DNA from: Prorocentrum cordatum
Lineage: Eukaryota > Sar > Dinophyceae > Prorocentrales > Prorocentraceae
NCBI GenBank assembly: GCA_963575745.1
Contig: CAUYUJ010022426.1
Coordinates: 274,962-332,461 of the forward strand
Direction of reading: 5' to 3'
Length of the DNA: 57,500 bases
Below, in pieces: positions 44,538 through 53,269 of the stretch. Made by a program: the position numbers and the translations under genes. How positions within the stretch are numbered: the first letter of the stretch is position 1; every line of letters starts with the position of its first letter. Under the pieces are notes generated by a model. That model was not told where the DNA came from. It did no database searches and saw only the letters and a program-made list of their open reading frames with translations.

Positions 44538-44740
44538 GCGTTTGACTACCAAGTCTTCAGAGTCAAACGCAACGGTCCTGCGTTTGACTCTGAAGACTTG
44601 GTAGTCAAAAGGTGGCGGCCCTGCGTTTGACTCTGAAGTCTCTGTAGTCAAACGGTGGCGGCCCTGCGTTTGACTCTGAAGTCTCTGTAGTCAAACGCTA
44701 GGCGCCTCCGTTTGACTACCAAGTCTCTGTAGTCAAACGC
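44538..44740. repeat. Hairpin array, five units at 42-43 bp period
   Basis: CGTTTGACT starts at 44539, 44581, 44624, 44667 and 44709. Each unit of about 32 bp ends in AGTCAAACG, so each is an inverted repeat with 9-10 bp arms. Unit 1 and unit 2 are reverse complements of each other; units 3 and 4 are identical. GC-rich spacers such as GGTGGCGGCCC separate them. It ends 19 bases from the stop codon of the next gene. Confidence 0.85.
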
Positions 44741-44758
44741 TGAACCGATCATGGCAGC

Positions 44759-45637
44759 CTAATCCCAGCCGAGAAGCCTGCGGAGGGCGGGAGAGCCATC
44801 GCAGTACTCCTTCGCGTGCGTCTCGAAGGCGGCCCAGTCCTTGCGCCAGTAGTCGGTGATGAGCGTCGCCAGCCGCGGCATCCAGCCGCCATGGCCGCCT
44901 TTCCCGCGAGGCGCCTCTTCCTTGGAGCGGCCCTTAGAGCTGTCACCGCCGCCGCCCTTAGAGCTGTCACCGCCGCCCTTAGAGCTGTCACCGCCGCCCT
45001 TTGAGCTGTCGCCGCCGCCCCTGAGGCTGCCGCCGCCGTCGCCCTTCTGAATGATTACGGCCTCGTACGCCGCCTGGCCGCTGAGGATCTGGATCCCGTC
45101 CGACTCCGACGCGCTCCACCATGGAAAGTGTAGAGCGCCTGGCGGTGCGTCCTCGAAGTCCGCGCCTGCGCTGGCGCTCCAGAACATGATCGTCGCGGCC
45201 TGCTGGTAGCTCTTGCGCTCGGCGACCGTCGTCCACATCGCGTCGCTGCCGCACCACCCGTCCTCGCAACGGAAGATGTACAGCGAGCCCCCGTCGCCGC
45301 CGTGGGTCTTCTGCGTGGACTTCCACGCGAAACCGCCGTAGTGAGCGACCCCCGTGTTGAAGTAGCTGCCAACCGTAGCTTGGACCGTCTCCAGCACCTC
45401 ATCGTTGCATGACTGAAGAAATATGCTGTTCTGAACGTCGTCAGCCATCACGACAAGGGTGGCATGCCTGAATGGATTGTACTCCATGGCGCCAACTCGC
45501 TCGCAGACCGTTGCCAAGTCCAGGCTGACAACTGCAGATCGCGTCGTGAGTCGCAGCTTGGTCGGAGGAGGACCGTCAGGCTGTCTCGGGAACGAGAGCT
45601 TCCTCTCGAGCATGAGGTCCTTCTTGAACACGTCCAT
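44759..45637 (-). CDS. 292-residue dinoflagellate-type protein with GGDSSKG repeats
   Basis: An uninterrupted minus-strand frame. I choose ATG at 45637 (MDVFKKDLMLERKLSFPRQP); the in-frame sequence above it is poorer. It belongs, by my recollection, to a dinoflagellate family of unknown function marked by TVGSYFNTGVAHYGGFAWKS, THGGDGGSLYIFRCEDGW and an FPWWS motif. All three are present in order (residues ~105-205). A Gly/Ser/Lys repeat region follows, with five GGDSSKG-type units near residues 225-255, then a C-terminal GGWMPRLATLI...YCDGSPALRRLLGWD. No signal peptide. Hairpin arrays with the same period flank it on both sides (44538-44740 and 45836-46050). Unlike most genes in this interval it has no frame break, so it may be active. 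Confidence 0.7.
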   Translation of the reverse strand: MDVFKKDLMLERKLSFPRQPDGPPPTKLRLTTRSAVVSLDLATVCERVGAMEYNPFRHATLVVMADDVQNSIFLQSCNDEVLETVQATVGSYFNTGVAHYGGFAWKSTQKTHGGDGGSLYIFRCEDGWCGSDAMWTTVAERKSYQQAATIMFWSASAGADFEDAPPGALHFPWWSASESDGIQILSGQAAYEAVIIQKGDGGGSLRGGGDSSKGGGDSSKGGGDSSKGGGGDSSKGRSKEEAPRGKGGHGGWMPRLATLITDYWRKDWAAFETHAKEYCDGSPALRRLLGWD

Positions 45638-45835
45638 GGCGCTGCAACCAGATGGCGATGCCGCGCGAAAGAAAGGCGCGCCGCCGATGTGCAATCAGCC
45701 GCTGCTCGAAGCAGCGCTTGGAGCCAAAACGGCTGACACGGAGGAGGTGTGGTGGAGGGGGGGAGGCGCGGATGAGGCATGGATGTCTTGACTGGGTTGC
45801 CCCAGTGCATGAGTCCCAATGCGGCCTCACCAGAT

Positions 45836-46050
45836 AACATCTGAGGCCCCAATAAGACCTTCGGGGCCCACATTAGATGTTCGACCCGATCGAACATATC
45901 CATTTGGGGCCCAAATCAAGTGTTCGACCCGATCGAACATTGCCTTCGGGGGCCCGAATCGGATGGTCGACCCAACCGAACATAACTTTTGGAGGTCCAG
46001 CTCAACTGTTCGACCCGATCGAACATAAGACCAACCTACCTGAGGCCCCA
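45836..46050. repeat. Hairpin array, exact 43 bp period
   Basis: GTTCGACCCGATCGAACAT starts at 45879, 45922, 45965 (variant GGTCGACCCAACCGAACAT) and 46008. Every step is exactly 43 bp. Arms TGTTCGA / TCGAACA form a hairpin. Spacers vary but keep a GGGGCCC-type block. A degenerate leading unit starts near 45836. Confidence 0.85.
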
Positions 46051-46204
46051 ACCGAAACCGAATCATCATATGAAACTACAATGACACCTATGAAACAACA
46101 TCGGGGTGCTCTTGGTGACTCTGCGGGCGTCGGGCGTTACCCATGTCCACGGCCTGTGGCGTGTCATCATGCGTGGCATGCTCTGAATGCTGTTGCGAAC
46201 GACG

Positions 46205-46465
46205 ACATGTGAGGGGGGTGAGGCGGGGGGGCGCCCCATGAGATGAGCGAGAGAGGCCACGGAGCCAGGAGGAGGAGGAGGGAGGGGGGTAAGGAGAACG
46301 ACGACCCACATGGACTGAGCCTGCTTTAAAGATGTCATTTTGAGATTTTGGGTGGGGGGTTGAGACTGGACATGGTCTAAACGCGCAGAGCATAGCATTG
46401 CATCGCGCCACAAGCATAACATGACAATCTGAGGTTTGCACCAAATTATTGGCATACCATATCAT
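46205..46465. repeat. Composite spacer repeat, copy 3
   Basis: The block CGCCCCATGAGATGAGCGAG, with GAGAACGACGACCCACATGG after it, is followed by the GCATAGCATTGCAT-type region at 46385-46460. Confidence 0.75.
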
Positions 46466-46609
46466 AGCCATCAACCTCATCACCAGCTTCCTCGCCTTCA
46501 ACCCCCATCCTCCTCCCCGCCCTCCGCAACTGCGGGTGAAGATCGCGTCGCTACATTGTGTGGGAGCAATGTCTTCTGATTTTCTGAATAGCGATGTGCT
46601 GAGATGACA

Positions 46610-46895
46610 TATTGCGGGGGGGTGAGGCGGGGGGGCCACCCCATGAGATGAGCGAGAGAGGACGCGGTGCCAGGAGAAGGAGGAGGGAGGGGGGTGAGGA
46701 GGAGGACATCATAGACGAACTGAAAGTGCTTGGCTGGCGAATCAATGCTGGCATTGGGGTCTGGCTGGACATATATGCTACACTGCTTCAGAAAAAGCCA
46801 GCCACATGCATAGCACAGCATTGCATATAACGTAGCATTCTGAGGTTTGGGCCGATTGCATGGCATTCTGCATAGCACAGCATCGGGTGCATCAC
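46610..46895. repeat. Composite spacer repeat, copy 4
   Basis: CACCCCATGAGATGAGCGAG, then CATCATAGACGAACTGAAAG (46708), then ATGCATAGCACAGCATTGCA (46807) and CATAGCACAGCATCGGG. Confidence 0.75.
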
Positions 46896-47238
46896 GCAAC
46901 TAATCCTCACCTTCCTCATCCCCCTCCTCCTCCTCATTCGCAATTGTATCAAGATCACAGCGCGAGACCACAATATCAGCACAATGAACTCGTGATCGCT
47001 TCGAGCGCAAATAGCACCATGGTGGCTACGGGCGAACGCATGGCACATCGTGAAATAGCCACTGAGGCTCATGAGCTGTGGTCTGTGATCGCTGCAGTGG
47101 CCTGTTATCGCCGTTGCGTGCATCTTCATGGGCGACAGCCGCCCTTGAAGATACCCACAATGTCGACAGCATCACGCAACAACGATCACAGTCCACAGAG
47201 AGTTGTTGCCCACGGGCATACCAGCTGCGCCATGCAGC

Positions 47239-47586
47239 TTACGACTGCGAGCTCGATGACGACGAGCTTGTGCCCCAACCGCCAGGGGGGGCTGCGTCCG
47301 CCGCCTCTGCCTCCACGACCTCGGGGAGAGCCGACAACCTCTGCAGGCGCCCGAGGCTAGTCGGCTTGGTCTGCGTCGGCGTGCCCTCAGTCAAGGTGTG
47401 CAACTTCCTGACGTCATCGAAGATCTCGCGAACGTGCTTATTGGTCTCCACCTTGTTAGCGATCACCTTCGCGAATCGCCCAAGCGCATCTGCGCGCTCT
47501 TTGTGTTCGTTGCGGCTGGCTTTCATGTCCTTCAGCTGCTGCTTCAGCGCGGCCTTGCTGTCCTGGTGGGCGCCCTTGGGAGCCAT
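47239..47586 (-). CDS. 115-residue Lys-rich coiled-coil protein
   Basis: Minus-strand frame with ATG at 47586 (MAPKGAHQDSKAALKQQLKD) to a stop at 47239. The N-terminal 70 residues are highly charged and helical (KASRNEHKERADALGRFAKV; KHVREIFDDVRKLH). The C-terminus is Pro/Ala-rich and ends in a Ser run. No break. Same strand as, and about 250 bases downstream of, the 47836-48615 gene. Family not recognised. An upstream extension of the frame reaches 47781 but looks non-coding. Confidence 0.55.
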   Translation of the reverse strand: MAPKGAHQDSKAALKQQLKDMKASRNEHKERADALGRFAKVIANKVETNKHVREIFDDVRKLHTLTEGTPTQTKPTSLGRLQRLSALPEVVEAEAADAAPPGGWGTSSSSSSSQS

Positions 47587-47835
47587 CGCGCGGTGGCTGA
47601 TGAAACGGACGAAGCGCGCAAGCGCTGGGGGGAGGAGCCTCTGAAGCAGAACGGCTGAACTACAATGGTAGTCCCCGACCCCAAGCCCCAAACGGAAACG
47701 CATCAACGCAGCCAATCGGCTTGATGAGCAATGACTGTTTTTCATACTCGGTGAGCGAAGTGCTAAGCCCGCAGACCCCAATCATACGGGCGCTGTCAGC
47801 CTCAAGGCTTAGTGCATGTATATACACTTGCAGCA

Positions 47836-48615
47836 TTAGTCATGGGAATGCTCGGGAAGCCCAGCATGGCAAGGCTCAGCACCCGAATTAGGAAGCTCTG
47901 CATCCGAATCGGGAAGCTCACCAGCCGCATCGGGGGGCTCATCACCCGCATCGGGGAGCCCACCATCGGGGGGCTGCGGCTGCGTGAGGAACCGTACCGC
48001 ATCCTCAACCGTCTTGCATTTCTTGTAGCCGTAGCCGTTCAGGCCATCTGTGCTCCTTGGGAACTTTGCAAGTACATAGCCGTTCCTGTGGTGGACACCC
48101 TTAGGCAGATCAGGCAATCGACCTCGCTTCTGCGGCTCATCGAACCCCATTGTCCTCATAATGTGAATTGCCGCAGCCAAAGCCTCGGGTTCGTACGCAA
48201 CGAAGAGGTGGTCACACGGGTGAATTGGCCTCAGAACATCAATGTGAACAGCCTTATCGTGAACTACCACCTCGAGGCACATGACACCAGGATCGCGCCT
48301 CATGACAGCCTTCTCGGCGTGGGTCCTCACAAGCTTCGTTTGCTTCGGTGGCGTTTTGAACAGAGAGGCCTTTGCCTGGGTTTGCTCCTGCTTGAGCTCG
48401 TCCGACTGCTTCTCATTCCGCTGGGCTATCAACGACTTCAGCCCCCTGCTCAGAACCACTGCCTGCTGCTCCAGCCCGCGTGGGAGGTCGCCGTTCTTAT
48501 AAGCCAAAAGGCTGTTCAGTGTATACTGCGCAGGTGAGATTCGGACAAAAGTGCCATCGCCGACAGTAGCCATGTCATATGGCCTGTGAATCCGCCAAAC
48601 TGGCTTTATCCCCAT
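47836..48615 (-). CDS. Dinoflagellate-type protein, about 260 residues, with acidic C-terminal repeats
   Basis: The main frame uses ATG 48615 or ATG 48573 (MATVGDGTFVRISPAQYTLN) and runs to 47836. Conserved-looking parts are GDLPRGLEQQAVVLSRGLKS, HPCDHLFVAYEPEALAAAIH and GYGYKKCKTVEDAVRFL. The tail has degenerate repeats such as GELPDSDAELPNSGAEP. Another frame just upstream (MQKATLELSRTVKLDGDKAS from 48658) probably encodes the true N-terminus, joined by a one-base break near 48,585. By memory this is a repeated dinoflagellate family without known function. Confidence 0.55.
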   Translation of the reverse strand: MGIKPVWRIHRPYDMATVGDGTFVRISPAQYTLNSLLAYKNGDLPRGLEQQAVVLSRGLKSLIAQRNEKQSDELKQEQTQAKASLFKTPPKQTKLVRTHAEKAVMRRDPGVMCLEVVVHDKAVHIDVLRPIHPCDHLFVAYEPEALAAAIHIMRTMGFDEPQKRGRLPDLPKGVHHRNGYVLAKFPRSTDGLNGYGYKKCKTVEDAVRFLTQPQPPDGGLPDAGDEPPDAAGELPDSDAELPNSGAEPCHAGLPEHSHD

Positions 48616-48744
48616 CCAGCTTGACGGTGCGAGAAAGTTCAAGCGTTGCTTTCTGCATTATGCTAACAGCAAACCGTGATGCTTTATCCCTGGTCGTTTG
48701 AGCCTAGCGGCTGAGGTTCGATTGCATCCTAGAAAGGGGACGCG

Positions 48745-48995
48745 ACGTGGACGACGTCAGATGAGCGAGAGAGGCCACGGAGCCAGGGTAAGGAGAAGGG
48801 AGGGGGGTGAGGAGAACGACGACAGATGCGACTGACACTTAGGCTCATCTGCACCGCATGGCGCATCAACTCGTTGGTCTGGACAGTCCTCGAACGCTCG
48901 GGGGCTGGATAAGCATGGCATGCCATAGCATATGCAGGGTGAGCCCAAGAGGGCCGCTCGCATGGCATCACATAGCGTGCCAGTTGCCACCCGAT
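48745..48995. repeat. Composite spacer repeat, copy 5
   Basis: Starts within the block (AGATGAGCGAGAGAGGCCAC), then GAGAACGACGACAGATG, then GCATGGCATGCCATAGCATA. Truncated at its 5' side compared with copies 1 and 2. Confidence 0.65.
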
Positions 48996-49650
48996 GCCAT
49001 TCGCTTCGCCGTTGGCTGTCTTCGCAGGCCCCTTGCAATATATTCGGACGGCCTCACTGAAGTGAGCATGCACCCTATATTCTCTCGTTCTCGGTCTCTC
49101 GCACTCTCTGTGGCATCCCCCTCATAATCACCCCCCCTGCCCCCCCCCCCCCTGGTTCGGCGCCGCCCTGAACGCAAAGACGTTGCTGAGGGAAGACATG
49201 TCCAATGAGGGCAACGGTGGGAGCGCACGGGCTTGAGGGAATGTATGATGCGGACGGTTGCATGCCAAAGGACTGTGGGCGACCAGTCAGGATCATATTA
49301 GCAAATGCTGACCTCCCGCCGCATCTCGCCCCACACCCGCCATGTTTTCTCTGCCGGTGCAAGTGCGACTGTCCACAAAGACTGCGTCAACTGTCTGATA
49401 AGCGCATGGCTGGTAAACCCGTTCGCACGCAAAAGATATGTGTCCGACATCAAAGCTTCGTGCTAGCCGACGGGGCAACAGCTCGACCTCCACCCTCACC
49501 CTCGCTCCTCCTTGCTCTCCCCTGCTACTGCGCGGCAGCATATGACTATAGCACTGCAGAGTGCTGGGATGCCCTGGGCTCGAGCTCGAGAGGTTACAAA
49601 AGTGCGATGCAAAACACACCCCTCTGCAGACTAGCACCCGTGGCTGATGG
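48996..49650. other. Interval without a supported gene
   Basis: Contains a C-homopolymer at 49140-49151 and an imperfect TCTCTCG tract near 49080. No exon-like frame is convincing on either strand. Confidence 0.4.
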
Positions 49651-49657
49651 ATGCGGT

Positions 49658-51793
49658 TCAAGCCCTCTTCTGCTTCTTGACGGCCTGCTCATGGATTGGC
49701 ACCTCCTTAGCCTTGGGCTTGGCGAGCATCTGGAGCTTCACATTGGGCCCGATGTCGGTCGTGTTGGTCAGCACTGGCAACGGTAAGCCACCGTGTGACA
49801 CGTGGCTCGTAGCCATGTTGGCTTGCTTTTTGTCGTCGGTTGGCGCGACCCACCAGTGTGAAGCCACCAATGCGGCTTCATCGAACTGGATGCTGGTGTC
49901 ATTGTCTTGCGGTTTAGATACAGGCAACACAAACAGTGAACCTTGGTGTCTTTGTCAACCGCATGCTCGCCAAGTGAAATGCCAGACCCATTGTTCTTCG
50001 CACTTATGTTGATGAGTGGTGCCACTGGGACCAAAGTAAGCTGGCCCTGCTTGATCGCGCTAGTAGTCCACACCCCATCTGGCTTCCGCCAGAACGTCAG
50101 CTTATGCTTGCCCACGTGCTTGGCATCTCGCTCAAGGAGAGCTCGGTACAACGCAGCCTTCTGCTTGTCGATGTACAGCTGCTGCGGGCGCTGCTGATCA
50201 CCATCCATCTGTTTTGACAAAGCAGCCTTAGAGATTGACCACTTCTGAAGAATATCCTCACATGTAATATCAGCCGTGTGTGCCTCTCGGCTCGCGTCGT
50301 GGTTAATAGCTTCGCGAAGCTTGACAGTCTGGCCGATGCTGAAGATAGTGTAAAGCCTCTGGGCTGCAACGTCCTTCTGGACTACTAGACACCCGACCGA
50401 ATACCCAGCCTTCTTGGCAATCCATGTCGGGCCCTTATGGTCGCTGAGCGTCGCCGTGCTGGATGCACTCGGCTTCGCTTTGGCGGCGGCTGCAGCGCCG
50501 CTCGAGACCGCGTGCTTAAGACCACTCGTCGAAAGTTACCGTCTGGCCCCTGAAGTCGCTGACATATGTCGCCCCACATAAGCTCCTTGCCCTCCCGACC
50601 CATCTTCTCCTTACCTGTGAGCTTCAACGCAATCCTCACGAATAGCTGCCCTAACGGCTGCAACGCCGCATCGATGCCATCAAGCCCCCTGGCGATATCC
50701 ATGGCTTCGCCAAGAATGCTTTCAGCAGTAGTTGCTTCAGCCATCTTAGGCTTGCTAGCAACCTTCGCGACGTCATTCTTCACAATCAAGCGCGCCACGC
50801 CGACCTCAACCTTGTCGCCCGTGAGGTTTGCAATTGCAAGTGCCACCCGAGTCAAAGGATACACGTTGGTTTTCGATGCGAAAGCTGCGTTCGCAATCGA
50901 TTCCAAGAAAGCTTGCCCCAACGTAGCGTTGCAACCAAATTGCTTTGCAACCGAGTCCATGAACGACACGAGAGCAGCGCCATCGCCACCGCCGAAATTC
51001 TCAACAAACTCAAGCAATGTCTTGCTGTACTTTGCGCTCGGTATGTTGAGCGAAACTACGTTCTCGATGGCCATGGTTTTCCAATCCGCAACCTGGCGCA
51101 TCCCTGGGTCATTAGCAATCGCCGCCAACGTCGTGCAGGTCTCCAGCTCCCCGGCCTCCGTGCCGATGTGGTTCTGAGTGTTTAAAGCCTTCTGGGCTAC
51201 TGCAGCGAAACCTGGGAACAGCTCGTCAATGATACTTGGGACCACCTCCCACGCCCAGCCTTTCTCGATCATGGCTTTGAATTGCGCATTCTGGGACAAC
51301 TTCTGCACGTCAATCGTACCTGAATCAGTCATCTGCAATGACTTCTCCGACGCCCTGCCCTGCGCCCCTGCCAACTTGCAGAAAGCCGTGGTGTGTCCAC
51401 ACCCGACTGTAACGTACCGCTCGGAGCCATTAACTGGCGCTAGAAGCCCATCGGCTCTGTCCACCAGCGCCGTGTTCTTAGCAACGTGCTGCCAGCGGAC
51501 GGGCGAATTGACTCCAAGCTCGATGCACACGGCATTTGATAGCTGGCGCATGTCGGCACCAGCTGCATGGATCCGAGCAGCATTGCGATGCACATTGTGC
51601 GGGCTCAGAAGAAGCCCTCCACGGTTCGCACTGTGTGCGAGAAAAAATTCGGCTCGATGCTGTTCACGGTGTACGCCAACTTGTGTGCCCGAAGGCAGGC
51701 CATCAGCATATCCATATACTCGTTCGCCTTCATCTTTTTCAAATTCAAAATATTCTGGAACTCAGGTTTGAAAGCTCCCGTAAGCTGAGACAT
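49658..51793 (-). pseudogene. Large dinoflagellate-type protein, about 700 codons, with three frame breaks
   Basis: Starts MSQLTGAFKPEFQNILNLKK at 51793. Break 1, at about 51,605, falls between TVRTVEGFF and LSPHNVHRNAARIHAAGADM. A long clean segment follows with RQLSNAVCIELGVNSPVRWQ, KNTALVDRADGLLAPVNGSE, CGHTTAFCKLAGAQGRASEK and LETCTTLAAIANDPGMRQVA. Break 2, at about 50,520, leads to LKHAVSSGAAAAAKAKPSAS, HKGPTWIAKKAGYSVGCLVV and CEDILQKWSISKAALSKQMD. Break 3, at about 49,935, leads to ALVASHWWVAPTDDKKQANM and a Lys-rich end (KPKAKEVPIHEQAVKKQKRA). I have seen this domain order in repeated dinoflagellate proteins; the function is unknown. Each break is a single base within otherwise well-kept coding sequence. 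Confidence 0.6.
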
Positions 51794-51799
51794 AGCTGA

Positions 51800-52700
51800 A
51801 GAAAGCTGCTGGCAACTATAGCGAATGCTTTAAGCCGAAAATTCTGCAACTACGGATGGTAGAATGCAACTGCACAATCACAAAATATGTCTCGAAATCG
51901 TCGTGTCCGATGCTCATACCTCTTATCCACAATTCAATGTTGAATATCTGCTCTGCATGCTGATGTTGAGTTCTCCGAACTGTCCCTGGGTAAAGCTCAC
52001 CAAGTTTTTCAGAGCTTGTTCACCGACAAATGGGTTCGGACATGTTCTTTGGATTCCCAACATGAGCTGGGTTTGCAAAGGGAGCTATATTTGGTTGGCA
52101 ACGGGAGCTATGTTTGGTTCGAACAAATTTCAACGTTTGGTTTGCAACGGGAGATATGCTGAAACGTGGAGATATGTTCATGTTGGGCCTTTTGAGAAAA
52201 ACGAAGTCAACATTTTTCTGAACAAAGAGTTTCTCACGTTAGCCTATTATGAACATCATGTTAGCCTATTCGAAAATTTATGTTAGCTTAACATATTTTT
52301 TGAACTTCGAATTTTCAATCAAAAACCATGCTAAACTAACATAAGCAGTTATGTTAACATGTGATAACTGAGTTATCAAATTTATCATAGTTGTCCAACA
52401 TAAACCATAAACTATTTAGCAACCGATAAACCTTTTATACAGTTTATGTTGAATTAATAAAAACCATGCTGGTTGTAGCTAACTATGACAAACAAGCTTA
52501 CTAGCTACAGCAGCTTGTTGCTGCTTTGTGAGAGGGTTGTATGAACGTTGTAACAACCTTAGCAACTCGCTATAAATCTCATAAGCCTTAACAAAGCCGA
52601 CATTCATCTCAGCAGCTCCCCAACCCGCGTCGTGCCGTTGACGGACACAGGGGGCGCGCAGAGGGCCCCCGGGGACCGAGCAACAATGGAAATATAATAA
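51800..52700. other. AT-rich interval, no gene recognised
   Basis: Base composition changes sharply: 52,250-52,480 is strongly AT-rich, with short inverted repeats (AAACCATGCTAAACTAACAT; ATGTTAGCTTAACAT). A plus-strand 140-codon frame covers 51,864-52,286, but it includes short near-repeats (GGGAGCTAT...TTTGGTT at 52080, 52099 and 52136) and is not convincing. Confidence 0.4.
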
Positions 52701-52714
52701 CACTAATAAGAATA

Positions 52715-52806
<92 letters not shown>
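52715..52806. repeat. TAC/CGACTA microsatellite
   Basis: (CTACGA)n then (CTA)n, about 90 bp. Confidence 0.9.
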
Positions 52807-52807
<1 letters not shown>

Positions 52808-53269
52808 ATCATAATTATGATTATAAATTATAAAAAATAAAATATTAATAATAACGAAGATAATAGTAATACGATTGATACGAAGAAGAACAGCAACAGG
52901 GTCCAAGGCACGTGGCCCTCTCGGAGCAAGGCAAGTCGAGACATCGGCAGCCCAACCTCCTAGTGCCTGGACACCCTCCCGGGGTCCAGACGCACCAAGG
53001 CGTGCCGAGTTGTGTCCGGCCGTGGTGGCGATGGAGTGCCCCGAAGGCAACCTGGCGTTGCCTCGACTCGCCCTCCTTCAAAACAGGCGCGCTCCACCAC
53101 TCGCAAAACATCTACACCCTGCGAAATGCTTAAGAAATCATGGGTTAAGAATTCATAACCTCAGAACTTGGAAAAAACCCAAAATGTCTATTCAAATCTT
53201 AGGACTTAAATTGAAACATGAAGAATAATCGAGACTCTGGCAGAAAATTTAAGTTTTCTTAAGCATCGC

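Noticed and set aside
44538-46050. CRISPR array
   Set aside because: Repeats are hairpins with short, similar GC-rich spacers; no cas genes; eukaryotic context.
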